Assembly: GCF_963678635.1 (NCBI RefSeq)
Contig: NC_087063.1
Span: 30,394,599 to 30,458,598, forward strand
DNA length: 64,000 nt
Origin: Symsagittifera roscoffensis
Taxonomy: Eukaryota; Xenacoelomorpha; Acoela; Convolutidae
Direction of reading: 5' to 3'
The translations under genes were made by a program, and so were the position numbers. Below, in pieces: positions 1 to 11,431 of this stretch. The first letter of the stretch is position 1. Each line of letters opens with the position of its first letter. The notes below the pieces were generated by a model that searched no databases, had not been told where the DNA came from, and saw nothing but the letters and a program-made list of their open reading frames with translations.

Positions 1-500
1 AGGCTATTCTCGAAGCTGCAGCTGTTCCCCATGTCTAGTGTGCTGAGCCATTATATTTCTCTTCTTGCTGTCTCTTCCAGCATTTCTTCCATGCTGGTTT
101 CCTGCGTCTGGGCTGCGCCACACACACTCTATCTCTGTATCGTGACTCCGTTCTCCGCTACCGCGCATGTTGGAACATCGCAGTTCTTGGTTGGCCGACC
201 GTAACATTCATCGGTTTTCTTTCTGGTCCTCGTCTCAGTTGACTTCCGTTTTGTCTTTTTCTTATCTCTTTTTCGTCTTAATAACCGTCCTCCCATCCAT
301 TTCCTCTTTAGCCTGATATTTAATCTATCTCATCGTCTTCTCCTTATTCTTTAAAACGGTCTTTGATCACATTCCCATTCATCATGTTTTTATCTTCTCG
401 TTGGATCTCTCGGATCGCTTCCATTGTTCCGCTCGAACAAATTACTTGTTTTTCCATTTTTCCTCCTCTTGTGCCGTCATTGTTTATATGGGTTAAGGGG
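1..500. other. No recognisable gene
   Basis: T-rich on the plus strand with short open frames only. I see no conserved domain, splice-bounded exon or repeat that I can name. Confidence 0.4.
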
Positions 501-870
501 CAGTCGGAACATTCAGGGCTTTGCGCTGATATACGAGCAGTCTTCTTTTTCCAATAAGGTTCTCTGATGTTTCGGTTATTCCAGAAGAATGCGGAAATTT
601 CGACCCAGATGAAGAGCCAAATTTAATGATTTTGATATGGCTTAAAAGGCTCTGAATATTTTTTGCGGTAATTTTATGCAAAAGTCATCAGGCAAAAAAA
701 GCCTTTTAAGCAAAATTATTGAGAGCCTTTTAAGCATATCCTATGCATTAAACTTGGCTCTTCATCTGGGTCATACTTTCTTCCTTCTTCTTGAATATCA
801 AATTATAAGAGAAATTTAAAAAAAACAAGACTGCTCGTACAAAATGGCAAGGGCCTGAAAGTTCCGAGTG
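501..870. repeat. Large foldback (palindromic) element
   Basis: The two halves are inverted copies. The inner arms at about 602-628 and 745-772 are nearly perfect: GACCCAGATGAAGAGCC on the left, its complement on the right. The match continues outward through TACGAGCAGTCTT (531-544) and its complement (about 826-838) to CAGTCGGAAC at 501 and its near-complement GTTCCGAGTG ending at 870. Arms are about 160-170 bp around a short centre. No transposase is visible. It may be a foldback or MITE-type element; no target-site duplication was established. Confidence 0.7.
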
Positions 871-1089
871 CTCCTTGAACCATATCGAATAGGTTTTTGG
901 GAAAAAGAGTTATTGAAAAACTATAAATTTTGAACAATATCAAAGATCAAGTGTATATATTTTTTATTTAAATGTATAAATATGCATAGATATGTTTACG
1001 AGATAACCAAAAGTCATCTGATTTCAATGAAAAGTGTACATTGATCGGTTGCAGATATACTCCACAGTAATAAAAAACAGTTAGCCCAG

Positions 1090-1512
1090 GGCCTTGAAGT
1101 TCCCGCGCAGAATCTTTTTCCAGTCCCCTCGGTCTGATATGCCTCGATTTGGCACGCACTATATACCAAGTTTAAGGGGGAGCGCGCGCCGAAAAATTTT
1201 TTTTTGTCAAATTTTTCAAAACAAGAGCCTAAAAATGTTTTTTTTTTGTTTTTGGCCTGTTTTTATTTCAAAATTTGCCTGCGAGCGATAAGAAAATCAA
1301 TTTGGTCGATTTATATAACCCGAGTCGAAATTTTTCACCTAAATTGAAGCAAGATTTGAGCGGTTTGAGCGTTTTTTTTAGACAATTATGCTCAAAATCT
1401 TGCTTCAAAATGAGCGGTTTGAGCCTTTTTTTGAACGGTTTATCTAAAAAAACCGCTCAAAAATCGCGCAAGGTTTGAACGGTTTTGAGCGGTTTACCTA
1501 AAAAAAACCGCG
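1090..1512. repeat. Dispersed repeat with TTGAGCGGTTT motifs
   Basis: The block begins with a segment containing GGGGGAGCGCGCGCC, seen again inside the MITE at 3623-4012. It continues into many direct and inverted copies of a short motif, AAGATTTGAGCGGTTT and its complement AAACCGCTCAAATCTT. The same motif recurs at about 2100-2300 and 6460-6690. Non-coding repeat family of unknown class. Confidence 0.6.
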
Positions 1513-1533
1513 CAAGATTTAATAATAAAAAGT

Positions 1534-1606
1534 CGACCACCGAGGGATTTGAACCCGCAATCTTCTGATTCGAAGTCAGACGACTTATCCGTTAGTCTAT
1601 GCGTAC
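1534..1606 (-). tRNA. Degenerate tRNA-Arg (anticodon TCG)
   Basis: On the minus strand there is a tRNA-Arg-like body: a D-arm with TAACGGATAAG, an anticodon arm TCTGACTTCGAATCAGA with anticodon TCG (complement of 1571-1573), and a T-arm with GGGTTCAAATCCC. The 3' acceptor strand GGTGGTC is the normal Arg form, but the 5' strand GTACGCA pairs poorly with it, with at least three mismatches. One T-stem pair is also lost. Either a tRNA pseudogene or the head of a tRNA-derived repeat. Confidence 0.55.
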
Positions 1607-1623
1607 TTGCTGGAAGCTTAATA

Positions 1624-1929
1624 TTCGCTGTATTTGTTCTACTGAATATGTTCAATGTTTTAGACACATGCACAACAAATATACTGTCAGGATTTTTATT
1701 GTCAGTCTCTACAAAATAACAAAAATAATCGATTATAAGATCGCAGATTAACCCCCCCCCCCCCACCTCTTACTTGTTCGCTGTATTTGTTCTACTGAAT
1801 ATGTTCAATGTTTTAGACACATGCACAACAAATATACTGTCAGGATTTTTATTGTCAGTCTCTACAAAATAACAAAAATACTCGATTGTAAGATCGCACA
1901 CCAACCCCCCCCCCCCCCCACCTCTTACT
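1624..1929. repeat. Tandem duplication, 2 x about 153 bp
   Basis: A unit starting TTCGCTGTATTTGTTCTACTG and ending in a C-run plus CACCTCTTACT occurs at 1624-1776 and again at 1777-1929, nearly identical. It lies directly downstream (plus-strand sense) of the decayed tRNA-Arg. C-runs sit at about 1751-1764 and 1905-1919. Confidence 0.8.
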
Positions 1930-2456
1930 AGGGTACGTTGGGGGGGGGGGGGGGGGGGGTGGGGTTGTTGACGTGAAGAGCTGGTCAAAAATGCTGTTTT
2001 TGGGCACTTTTTGGAAAATTACTACATATTGGTCGCCCCTGGATGAACGTGTTCGTTCGAGTTTTGCAGAGAAGAGAAACGTTGAGTCTGGGACCTCGAC
2101 CCGGGAAGACCGCTCAAAAACCGCTCAAATCTTGCTTGAAAAACCGTTCAAAAATCACCGCAAGAAATGAGCGGTTTTTGAGCGGTTTTTCAAGCAAGAT
2201 TTGAGCGGTTCGAGCGGTTTTTCCAAAAAAACCGCCCAAACCGCTCAAATCTTGCTGGAAAACCGCTCAAATCTTGAGCGGTTTTTGAGCGGGATCTCGA
2301 CCCGGGAAACAAAAGGTCGACAAAATTTAAAAACAAATTATGAAAATCCCCCTCGAGAAAATCTTAAGTCCGCCCCTGGTCCCTTTGGCAAAATTTGTAG
2401 GTCACCAATTAAAACGCAAGGATAGTAAATTTCGATTCTTTATTTTCTCTTTGTAG
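1930..2456. repeat. Poly-G tract and TTGAGCGGTTT repeats upstream of a coding exon
   Basis: A run of about 20 G at 1939-1959 faces the C-run just before it. From about 2100 to 2300 there are direct and inverted copies of the TTGAGCGGTTT motif. The block ends (about 2350-2385) with CTCGAGAAAATC followed by TCCGCCCCTGG, resembling the 3' terminus of the MITE at 3623-4012. Probably intronic sequence of the gene whose last exon starts at 2457. Confidence 0.5.
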
Positions 2457-2783
2457 GTTATCGAGAACTCTTTGGTGGTTTTGATCTTCATGAAGGACGG
2501 AAATGCAAACATATCATATAAGCGCAGGTCAGACCAAAAAGTAGCTGAGCGCGCTCTGTTTTTAATTGAAATCTTGATTAATGTGAGCTCCAAGTCAATT
2601 GAAACACTGGAAGTAGTTAACAAAATGTTGGAGAAGTTGAACCAACTCAGCTATCTGCACCAACCACATCCAGACCATATGACAACTTCAGGGTCCCTCA
2701 TCACACCAGAAGACACAAAAGATACTATCGAATGTGCCGAAAAGATGTACCAGCTGGCTCGAGAGGCAGTTCCCAACGTGTAA
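2457..2783 (+). CDS. Terminal coding exon of an unidentified protein
   Basis: A pyrimidine-rich acceptor (TTATTTTCTCTTTGTAG, AG at 2455-2456) is followed by an open frame in phase 0 that runs 108 codons to TAA at 2781-2783. The peptide starts VIENSLVVLIFMKDG and ends LAREAVPNV. It looks soluble and helical, with acidic and hydrophobic alternation (for example ETLEVVNKMLEKLNQL) and no transmembrane segment. Codon use and composition are much less AT-biased than the surroundings. An AATAAA follows about 250 bp after the stop. I do not recognise the family. Upstream exons must lie 5' of the repeat-filled sequence, outside or undetected in this window. Confidence 0.6.
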   Translation, partial: VIENSLVVLIFMKDGNANISYKRRSDQKVAERALFLIEILINVSSKSIETLEVVNKMLEKLNQLSYLHQPHPDHMTTSGSLITPEDTKDTIECAEKMYQLAREAVPNV

Positions 2784-3035
2784 AATAAGCAGACGTTCTG
2801 GATAAGGGGAAAAAATTTTGCCGCATTGCAAAATCCATTGAAACGAAAACTAATCAAATTTAATATTAGAACGATTACGTAGTGTATGAACTAATGAATT
2901 ATATACGGACTAAAGCTACATCTCTAACAATCCCCTCTCCCTCTATTAAAGGTAACGTTGCTATTTTCAAATTTCGCTGTTTTCTATTTTCTTGTCAGTT
3001 TATCTTTTTAAAGGATTGATATTTCTAGGAGTTGA

Positions 3036-3041
3036 AATAAA
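3036..3041 (+). promoter_or_regulatory. Candidate poly(A) signal
   Basis: AATAAA lies 253 bp after the stop codon of the exon ending at 2783. It is the first canonical signal on that strand. Confidence 0.4.
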
Positions 3042-3622
3042 TGGGTTTTTTAGAGGGAGAGTGTAAAAATGCGACTGTAATCCAGAGCCAATTGCTTTTT
3101 TATATACTTCACTGACTCATCTATAGTACTAAAACAGAAAAACCAGCAAAAAAAGTAACAAACGAATGAACTTGAGGCTCCTAAAAATTCGACGAAAAAT
3201 GTATCGACAAATGTACCATTGAGTTCCTGGAAAATATAACTTAAGTTTAGTTTTAGCTAATTGTTTATTATGGATTTTCATTCAGATTGTTCGACATTTA
3301 TATTTAATTATTTATAATCCCAAATTTACTTGCTTAAAAAATTTCTAATCGATTCTAATCGTGACAATTTTCCAAAGATTAAATTTTTTTGTAATCTATT
3401 ATAAATGACTATAGTTTCTACAGAAAAACTTTGAATCGATTAGAATCAATTATGATTGCAACACTTTCAAAAACAGCAAACCTGAAAAAATCAACGATAA
3501 TAGATTATAAGTATCAAAAACTTTAAAGTTGACTTAAGTTTTTTCTAGTCTATCATTTGCTCTCTCGCTTGTAATTCGACCAACTTTTCGAGCTCGAATT
3601 AATTTTCTTTTGATGCTTTCAG
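3042..3622. other. Intergenic AT-rich sequence
   Basis: No coding potential is seen. A small imperfect inverted repeat pairs CTAATCGATTCTAATCG at about 3345 with GAATCGATTAGAATCA at about 3432. Confidence 0.4.
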
Positions 3623-4012
3623 CAGGGGCGGATTTAGGGGGGGGGGGGGCAGACGCCCCCATCAGGGATTCGACCCCCTGCCGACCCAAAGGGTCCCCCC
3701 TTTTGTACTTTTTAAGAAATCCATTTGTGGCCGACCAACCCTAAAAATTTTCCAAGGGCGCCTTTGGCGCCAATATATACTAACTTTGAGGGGGAGCGCG
3801 CGCCAAAAAAAACGCGATTTATTTGTCAACATTTTCCAAAAAGTGCCCAAAAACGGCCCGAAAATTTTGCGAGAACAGCGTCTTTTTAGTGGTGCTTTAG
3901 GAGAGCTCGAAAAATCAATTTGGTCGACCTAAAAAAATGGTCGTCAAAATTTTCGAAATTTTTTTGAAAATCCGCCCCCCCCCCCCTCGAGAAAATCCTA
4001 GATCCGCCTCTG
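3623..4012. mobile_element. hAT-like MITE with CAGRGGCGGAT termini
   Basis: About 390 bp bounded by imperfect terminal inverted repeats: CAGGGGCGGATTTAGG at the left, and the complement of CAGAGGCGGATCTAGG at the right. The CAG...CTG ends and this motif are typical of hAT-type non-autonomous elements. Flanks CTTTCAG and CTTTTAAG could be a decayed 8 bp target duplication. There is no transposase. The interior has G- and C-runs and shares GGGGGAGCGCGCGCC with the repeat near 1180. Confidence 0.6.
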
Positions 4013-6029
4013 CTTTTAAGACCATATGTGGGTCATTAAATGTGTATTTATCAATTCGCATTCATGAGAACCTTGTATTTACCGAACTGATTGCAACTTA
4101 AACCATTTCTTCATATATTTTGAACGCATGCCCCATAAACTGCGTAATGATAATTTCATTGTACAAAAAATATGAAAAAAAATTCATTGTAATAATTTTG
4201 ATTGAAAAAGTTTGCATTTTTGGATGAGTTAAATGAATGAAGCCCTATATATTCCGTCTGCATTTAAAGTATCCATAGTAGCTTTTGGTTAGAAGTTCTA
4301 TAATTGAAAAATAATGGAAAAAAGTATGTTGTTTTTTTATGAGTAATGTATTATTTGGTGTATGTATTATTGGGTGTATGTATTATTGTTGGGTGTATGT
4401 ATTATTACAATTTAGTTTGCCTGAAGTTTCTTTCAAATGAATTTTGTCCCTGATATTTACCGCTTAAATTACTTGATGACAAAGAAACTGGCCAGTGGAT
4501 CGCATTGTTTATCTAGATCATGTATGAAATGATCGCTAAATCTGTGAGCACCTCACCAGTTTAGTTATTTCCTCGCATCCAGTTTTTTGGTATTTCGTGC
4601 ATCAGTTCCCTGTTTAATGCCATCTTGATTTCAGGCTTATAGTAGTGAAACGTGGCACAGCTGACCTCATTAATTTAATGGAGGTTATCGTGATCATGGC
4701 CCACTCCGTCGTTCTCGTATTTCCACGATAGTTTTTTCCAAAACTTCTTCTGATGGGTTCTCAGGAAAGGTACTCTGGCAGCGCCATTGATCGCCTTTCT
4801 GCAAGGCTATTCATGTTGCAACTTCGTATTTCGGGCAATGGTTTGGAGGGATTCCATAAGCTGCGGGAGGCTCAATTTCGTCGTCGTTGTCCCACGTCTG
4901 AGCAACCTTCTTTGGCAATTGATAATTCGACGCCACATTTTATAAAATTTTGTCATCCACTGTTTGTCTACCGAATACATAGGGTACATACATAGGTTGC
5001 CCTGGGTTTTTATTTCTTTACTTGCAATCTGGTACTGTCTCAAAAAGAGCTGGAGTCAACAGAGCTTTTCTCAGAGTATCCTTACTGACATAAGCGACTA
5101 CCATTGGAGTTACCTTCGAAGCCGACACCCCTCGTCCTCGTGAGACTGGCTCTTCCACTTGAAGCCCTGATTTTTTTCTTCTAGCTTTTCAGGTTCTCAA
5201 GATCCCGGTTAACTCATTCATTGCCTCGTCACACTCTCGTAGCGAAAAAGGTGCAATGCAAGACTGCAGCAAACGTTTTCAGTCTACAAAGTATGGATAT
5301 ATGAAATCTACGAAAACATTAATTCTATCTTCTCTCATTCGTTTCAAAGGCTCGCAAAACAGGCGCTTGCACGGCCAATTTAACTTCTAACATCATCCTA
5401 TTTGCCAGTAAGCTTGCTGTCCATCTCAGTCCCAAGCATTCAAAAATTGGATTCGTTTTACGAGTCCTCATTTTCGTTCAGTTTTTGCGTCAAGAAAAGT
5501 TCCTAAGACGCCCTCTTCACAGAGTCAATGTTTCGTCACCGTGATTCCTTCATGCTTGATTTGATCCAACGTCCTCTTTGAAAAATGAGTATGGATCTCG
5601 TTGATCAGACAAGGGGCTCTAAAATGCATCCAACCCCAGGGTGCCAACAGAGGGGATAATTGAAACGACTTGTTGATTTCTGGTTCTGTCCTCAATACCG
5701 CCGCACCCATTTCAGCATCTGTTTCTGGCGTTTTAAAACAACCTCTTAAAATATTAAGGTTCCACAACCACAGATCATTCGACATTTCCACTATAGTTTG
5801 GTGACGTCGTCTACGCCAAGCTTCTGTTTCAATAGTCGACTGAAATTGGGCGTTTTTGATTTCAAAATTTCCTACCGTTTGAGCGAAATCAACGAAAGCA
5901 CTTTTAAGCCCTCTTGGCTTTGGAGAACTCTGATCACACTGCGGGCAACTCCAATCTCACTGAGTGGCCTCAGCGGTGTCAATTTACATAGACAATTTAG
6001 AGCGAAGATAACTCGTTAAGAGCGAAGAT
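4013..6029. other. No recognised gene; small microsatellite
   Basis: Only short frames, none with a domain I recognise. A short tandem repeat of GGTGTATGTATTATT (3-4 copies) lies at about 4355-4410. The minus-strand frame at 5525-5791 (88 aa) is undisrupted but unidentified. It lies downstream, in transcription sense, of the BEL/Pao fragment and could be element-derived. Confidence 0.35.
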
Positions 6030-6455
6030 AACTTGGTACGTTTCGACCGTCTCGACCAAAATATGGTATGCTTCGACCGTGCTCGATCCAAGAAAGAAAT
6101 GTTTAGATCGTGCTCGACGAAAAATATGTATTCGACCGTGCTTGACCCAAACAAGATATGTTTCGACCGTGCTCGACCAAAAAAAAAACATTGCTCCAAC
6201 GTGCTCGACCAAAAAAAAACATTACTCCAACGTGCTCGACCCAAGAAAGAAATGTTTAGATCGTGCTCGACGAAAAATTTGCACTCGACCATGCCTGATC
6301 CAAGCAAGATAGGTTTCGACCGTGCTCGACCCAAGTAAATGTTTAGACCGCGCTCGACGAAAAACATGTACTCGACCGTGCTCGACCCAAGCAAAAAAAT
6401 TTTCCGGCCATACTCGAACAAAAAAATGTGCTTGACAGTGCTCGACCATACCCGG
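6030..6455. repeat. Minisatellite, CGACCGTGCTCGACC family
   Basis: Some 13 tandem degenerate units of about 30-35 bp, each with CGACCGTGCTCGACC or a variant followed by an A-rich stretch (AAGAAAGAAATGTTTAGA and similar). Open frames on both strands are by-products of the periodicity. Confidence 0.85.
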
Positions 6456-6690
6456 GTAGAGATCCCGCTCAAAAACATTTCAAGATTTGAACTTTGTAAG
6501 AGGTTTTCTAGCAACGCTTGATCGGTTTGAGAAGTTTTTTGTTGAAAAAATTGCTCGAACCGCTAACCTTTGGCTTTAAAGAACCGCTAGAAGGCCATTC
6601 AATTCTTGCGATGGTTTTTGAACGGTTTTTCATACAGGATTTGAGCGGTTGTTGAGCGGTTTGACTTAAAAACCGATCAACGCATCAAAA
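6456..6690. repeat. TTGAGCGGTTT repeat copy
   Basis: Degenerate direct and inverted copies of the GAGCGGTTT motif found at 1340-1510 and 2100-2300. They are preceded by the sequence GGGTAGAGATCCCGCTCAAAA, close to GAGCGGGATCTCGACCCGGG at about 2287 read on the other strand. Confidence 0.6.
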
Positions 6691-6984
6691 ACCCGAAAAA
6701 AGGCAATGTAACTCTCAGAAGCACATAAAACACTTCTTACATTTTGACCCTCTGACTATAAAACTATTAATTCTGACTGAATTACTTCTGACTTCATGCA
6801 ATCTTTGGGAAACAGCTGTATTTGATATCGATGGCTGTTTCAGCCATGGTGGTAATTTTGTGATAAACCATAAGTATTTTCATCCCCATGATTTTCTTAC
6901 TTCCTTACTCACAACTACACTTCAAAGTTTAACAGTAAATTACCATCCCTGGTTGAGCCTAAAGTTTTTTCCTTTGATGTTACT

Positions 6985-8415
6985 AGTGCTAGTTTTACGG
7001 CGAGTCGACTTTTTCTAACCAGCGCTGTTTTTATTGCACACGAATGAGCTCTGCTGTCAGGACCGGTAAAAGTCTTGATAATCCGTCCAAGGGGCCAGAT
7101 ATCACGCGGGTGGTAATCCTTCAGTATCCATACAAGGTCTCACGTGTTATTAACGCCATCTGGTTGCGAGCAGTTTGTTCGGCATTTTAGCTTCCGATCA
7201 TACTCTTTCAGCAGGTGACGTCAAAAGCAATCCAAGGTCCAGCAGGACAATTATTTAATCATGTGAACGAGTCTCTCCTATACCTCAGCAAGATGCGGAG
7301 CAGAAGGAGGATTTGTTTTCCATCTGATGCCTTGATCCAGTAGATAGTCGGCTATGTCTTTATCGAATGACAGCGACTCTTAGAACAACTGCTATTTAGC
7401 TCCAATAAAATACGTCGCGTTGTCCAAGAATAGCCGTTGCGATGAGTCTGGGCGTGCTATGAACCAGCGGATAGCAGTAAATCGACCCTCCGTTGTGAAG
7501 CATGTATTGCACGAGTCGATTACATCAGCTTGTAAATCGAGCTTCGGAACGCTTTCTTGTTTCAATGGTGATAATTTAGCTCAACTGATGGCAAAATTGG
7601 CCCAATTTTTTGAGTCTGTAATTGTTCGAATATAGGTTGCATTGGCAAAAACATGCAGCTGCAAATTTGGGGTTTTCGCTATGAGACCTACGTAGCGAGG
7701 AAATTTTACGCAAAGTCCTTGTCGACATTGAATAAGTTTTTCCACAATTTTGACATACTCGATTAATATTTCTTCATCTCATGAATCTTCAGATCTCCAG
7801 ATAACTTGCGGAAGGATTTTCATGATAATCAAAAATAGGGCAAGCAACTCTGACGGGTCAAATATTGTATCAATTGAACAAAGCATTCGACAAAATGTCA
7901 CATTGTAGTTTTGATTAGTGTATTTGCCCTGAGTTTTCAAAAACATGCTGTCTTTTTTTGTCATCATAAACATGGAGTAATCTTGGTGTCAAAATAATTC
8001 CCACAACGACGGTTTCAGGCAATATGATCAAAACTTTGGGTTTGTTTGAAACAAATGAACAATCTGCAATTGAAGGCAAACATTTGGCACCAAATATCAA
8101 TCTGCTATACTAATTTGCAGTGGTCCACAAGAATTGTAGAATATTTTGGTTGGATTCTTTAACGCCAATTTCCAGGAACATACATTCGACATCGCCAGTT
8201 ACTGCAACTGGTTGTTCCTGAAAACGAAGAGACAATCCAAACTGGTTGTTGAGAAGATCATGTCCAGCTTTTAAGCGCAGTTCAAGGAGATACCTAGAAC
8301 ATTGGAAGCAGCATATGCCACTCGCCTAACTTTTCATGGTTTGTTTGCGTTTGAGACCAGGTACAGATTGGTGTGGTAAGCACCAGTTCTTAGTTGATTG
8401 ATGGTTTATGAATAT
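6985..8415 (-). mobile_element. Degenerate BEL/Pao retrotransposon pol fragment
   Basis: Read on the minus strand, successive frames give recognisable BEL/Pao pol pieces in the right order. First is a pre-RT segment WCLPHQSVPG, then KVRRVAYAAS and AGHDLLNNQFG (8.42-8.25 kb), then the RT palm segment VAVTGDVECMFLEI (about 8.2 kb). IFGAKCLPS (about 8.09 kb) and RRMLCSIDTIFDPSELLALF (about 7.88-7.83 kb) follow. The integrase region has FTAIRWFIARPD (about 7.49 kb) and RWKTNPPSAPHLAEVWERLV with a stop within the W-E part (about 7.3 kb). The terminal segment is DYHPRDIWPLGRIIKTFTG (about 7.1 kb). Frameshifts and stops separate the pieces, so it is dead. Catalytic residues beyond the GD of the palm cannot be verified. 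No LTRs were located. Confidence 0.75.
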
Positions 8416-9829
8416 AACTGGTTTTACATAACTTTTCTTAATGTCCGTAGCAAGTTGTTTCTTATAAAAAACGTTTTTGGCCCTTATTTAAGCGTCTTTG
8501 AAGTGAGACTATTTTGAGCTTTCGCGATTGGGAAGTTAATTGTTAGCAACACTTTCTCCTTCCATTGTACGTTATGTTTTACTCTGCTTCATCGTGGTAA
8601 GTACAATGCTTGTCAAGATGCTTGTCAATCTTTTTTGTATGTGGAGGAGGAGTTGACAATGATTAAGCAAGTTTTTCAACCAATAAACGTTCGAAAATGT
8701 TAAAACAGCTACATAAATTTGAAAGATTAAACACTCAAATTTACTAAAGTTCGAATGGAATTTATCTGTGGAGAACGTCCCATGATATTTCAGGTCGACT
8801 GATTGCTTGGTTGCACTTTTCAATTTTTCCGCTGTATTTTTGCATATATTAGAGCAACTACTGCAGTTGTCCGACATCGCATAACATTGAAATGATAGTT
8901 TTCCAACAATCAGGAATACTGGCATGTACTCAGAACAGCAGGAAGAAGTTTACTTCGCGTAGTTCTGGAAAATTTGTTGATCTTAGATCGGAATTATGAC
9001 AATTCGCTAAGAAGTTATGAACGAGCTTGTTGATGAATGCCGAATATCTCATAAATGACAAAGGGTCGCCTAGATTTGGACGCTCCAATCTTTTGGGTCA
9101 CCAAATCTACGGGTTAGTTCTGCTATAGATTGGTCGTACTGGCTGAAGTTAGAGCTATAATTTTATAATAATTTTTTTAATCTTATTTTTGACAAGATTT
9201 TCGAACCAATCATACCCCCTTGAGAACACCTTCAGTCGGAAAACTTGAAACTTTTCAAGCTATAAGCATATGTGGTGACTTGTTGATTACACGCACTAGT
9301 GAACATGGGTTGCTAACTTTGGTTGATGTCAGTTTCGTTAGCTGAGGTACATCGATTACCATGTCGGGTTTCTGAGCAAAAAGGGTTACTGTTTGTAATG
9401 CTCGAAGAAAAAACTATAGTTCTAGGTGCAGAGTTAGAGTATGAGTTGTTGTCCAAATATACCAACTTTCAGTCTTTAGTAGAGGCGAGCAAAGTTTTTA
9501 GAGAAACTGCTAGAACCGTGCGTCAGATGAAATGTTGTTTGAGCCTCTGCTCCAAAAAAAACAGTAATGAATGATGCTGAAAAAAACTTATTTGAGTCCT
9601 AAGTAACAATTAGTTTACGGAAAAAATATCATCTTGAAACGATACTCAATTTGACAATGGGATTTTGGCAACAGACAGAATGCTAAAACTGCCCACTGGG
9701 ACAAATGAAACAGAGGATTTTTTTCAGCTAGAGCAACTAAGCTACGTAGCTAAGTATCGTCTCCCATGCAAACTCTCTCGTAATTTTTCACTTGCTAAAT
9801 TCTTCACTTGAACCATTTTTTTAGTGTCA
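8416..9829. other. No recognised gene
   Basis: Short frames on both strands (for example 8572-8925 minus, 117 aa, and 9323-9574 plus, 83 aa) have no domain I recognise. The minus-strand part adjoins the BEL/Pao fragment upstream in its sense and may be decayed gag or leader. Confidence 0.35.
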
Positions 9830-10750
9830 TGGTTTTCGAAATTTGTTAAACTCAGGGATCATTGCGTTGCGACCAACAAATGCAAACTGATTAGGAACCA
9901 ATTTTCAAGAGAAACGTTTGCTCTTGCGAACAACTGAGGAAACAAACTAGCTTTGACCAGCCAGTGAGAAAAAGTTGGACGGAGCCAACTTTCAAGAAAC
10001 GTTTATGCTCTTACAAACAAATGAAGAAAACAAGAGACGGCTAGCAAGCGAGGAAAAAAACTGGACAACATGAACTTGAAGGAAGAAAATTGCTCTGATT
10101 AGAGCAACAATTTCATCGAACGAAAGATTAAAATGTCAGTTGATGTTCAGTATCATTATTTGAACGATTTTTTCAGTGCCATTGATTCAGAAGTTTGTTA
10201 GTTTCAGGGACCATTGCGTTGCGATCATTAAGTGCAAAATTACTGAAGAACCAATTTTTAAGAGGAAGGTTTGCTCTTGCGAATAACTGAGGAAAACTAG
10301 CTTTGACCAGCAAGTGAGAAAAAGTTTGACGGAGCCAACTTTCAAGAAAAATTCTTGTTCCTACAAAAAAAACGAGAAAAACTTAAGACGGCTAACAAAC
10401 AAAAAAAGCTGGACAAAATGAATTTGAAGGAAAAAAATTGCTCTGATTAGAGCAACCATTTCATCGAAAGAATGCTTAAAGTTGTTGTTTTTTGGGAAGA
10501 AGCAATTTCAGATGCCATTTGTTGTTCAAGTTCTTTTTATGAACAATTTTGACAGTGCAATTGGTCCAGAATCTTTTTGAACTTCAGCGACAATTGTGTT
10601 GCAGACCAACAATTGCAAAACTAATAAAACCAACTTTCAACAAGAATTTTTGGTCTTACGAACAAACACTAGTGACGGCTTGTAAGCGAGAAAAAAAAGC
10701 TAGACAAAATGAACTTGAAGAAAAAAAAGTTGCGCTGATGAACAACATAG
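9830..10750. repeat. Three diverged tandem copies of a 300-370 bp unit
   Basis: A unit containing CATTGCGTTGCGA, AACTAGCTTTGACCAGC, GGAGCCAACTTTCAAGA and TTGCTCTGATTAGAGCAAC occurs at about 9830-10130, 10190-10470 and, more diverged, 10555-10740. Copies differ by substitutions and small indels. The hairpin TTGCTCTGATTAGAGCAA is conserved in the first two. No coding function is evident. Confidence 0.65.
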
Positions 10751-11399
10751 AAGGGCTGAAAAGCGATCAGCGTAAAACACTCGATGCTAGCTTTGAAATA
10801 AAAATACAAGGGAAAGATAACAAAGTAAATTACAGTTAACATTTTGTTAAACCTAGGTCAAGCCAATACTTAAAATGTTCGCAATTTTCAAAACAACAAT
10901 AAACTTCTACTACATGATTAATGGAATGCTTATTCAGATGAAATCAACGTTACTGTGCATGAAGAATTTGGAAACCTTCCCGTAGACAGTTATTTGTTTG
11001 ACGGTTTTAATTTGAAAATTTATTTCGACTTAAAGCACTTTTTAATAACAATGGAAAAATTACTGACCGCTCGTCTTTTTATAATTACACTGAGTAGTTT
11101 TTTAAAAATTGAGTTCAGGACTGCAGATGTAGAAAACCATCAAGATTTGAATCTTTTGTTTTTTACATAAGCACATCAGTAAAAAAAACGTAGACAAATA
11201 AGTAGCGATATTGAGTTTTGTTTTAATTTACATAACATATATCAATACCCTCAGGTAAATTTTTTGAAGCAAGAAGTAATTGTGGTTTTTTTGGCAAAAG
11301 TTTTAGAGAACTCAGCTTGGAGATGGCAAGTTGGTTTAGGGACAAAACTGACTCAAAGATGTGGCGGCGGATGACTTCATGATCGACTATAGGCAGCCG
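10751..11399. other. AT-rich sequence, no recognised gene
   Basis: Open frames at 10549-10839 and 10955-11170 are short and unrecognised. No splice-bounded exon or repeat could be named. Confidence 0.35.
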
Positions 11400-11431
11400 C
11401 TAGGGATGCTCTGAATAGTTTCCAGCAGGAA

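Noticed and set aside
1770-1988. Proline/glycine-rich minus-strand frame
   Set aside because: Encoded by the C- and G-runs.
5984-6521. 176-residue minus-strand frame over the CGACCGTGCTCGACC repeats
   Set aside because: Repeat artefact; equivalent frames exist on the plus strand.
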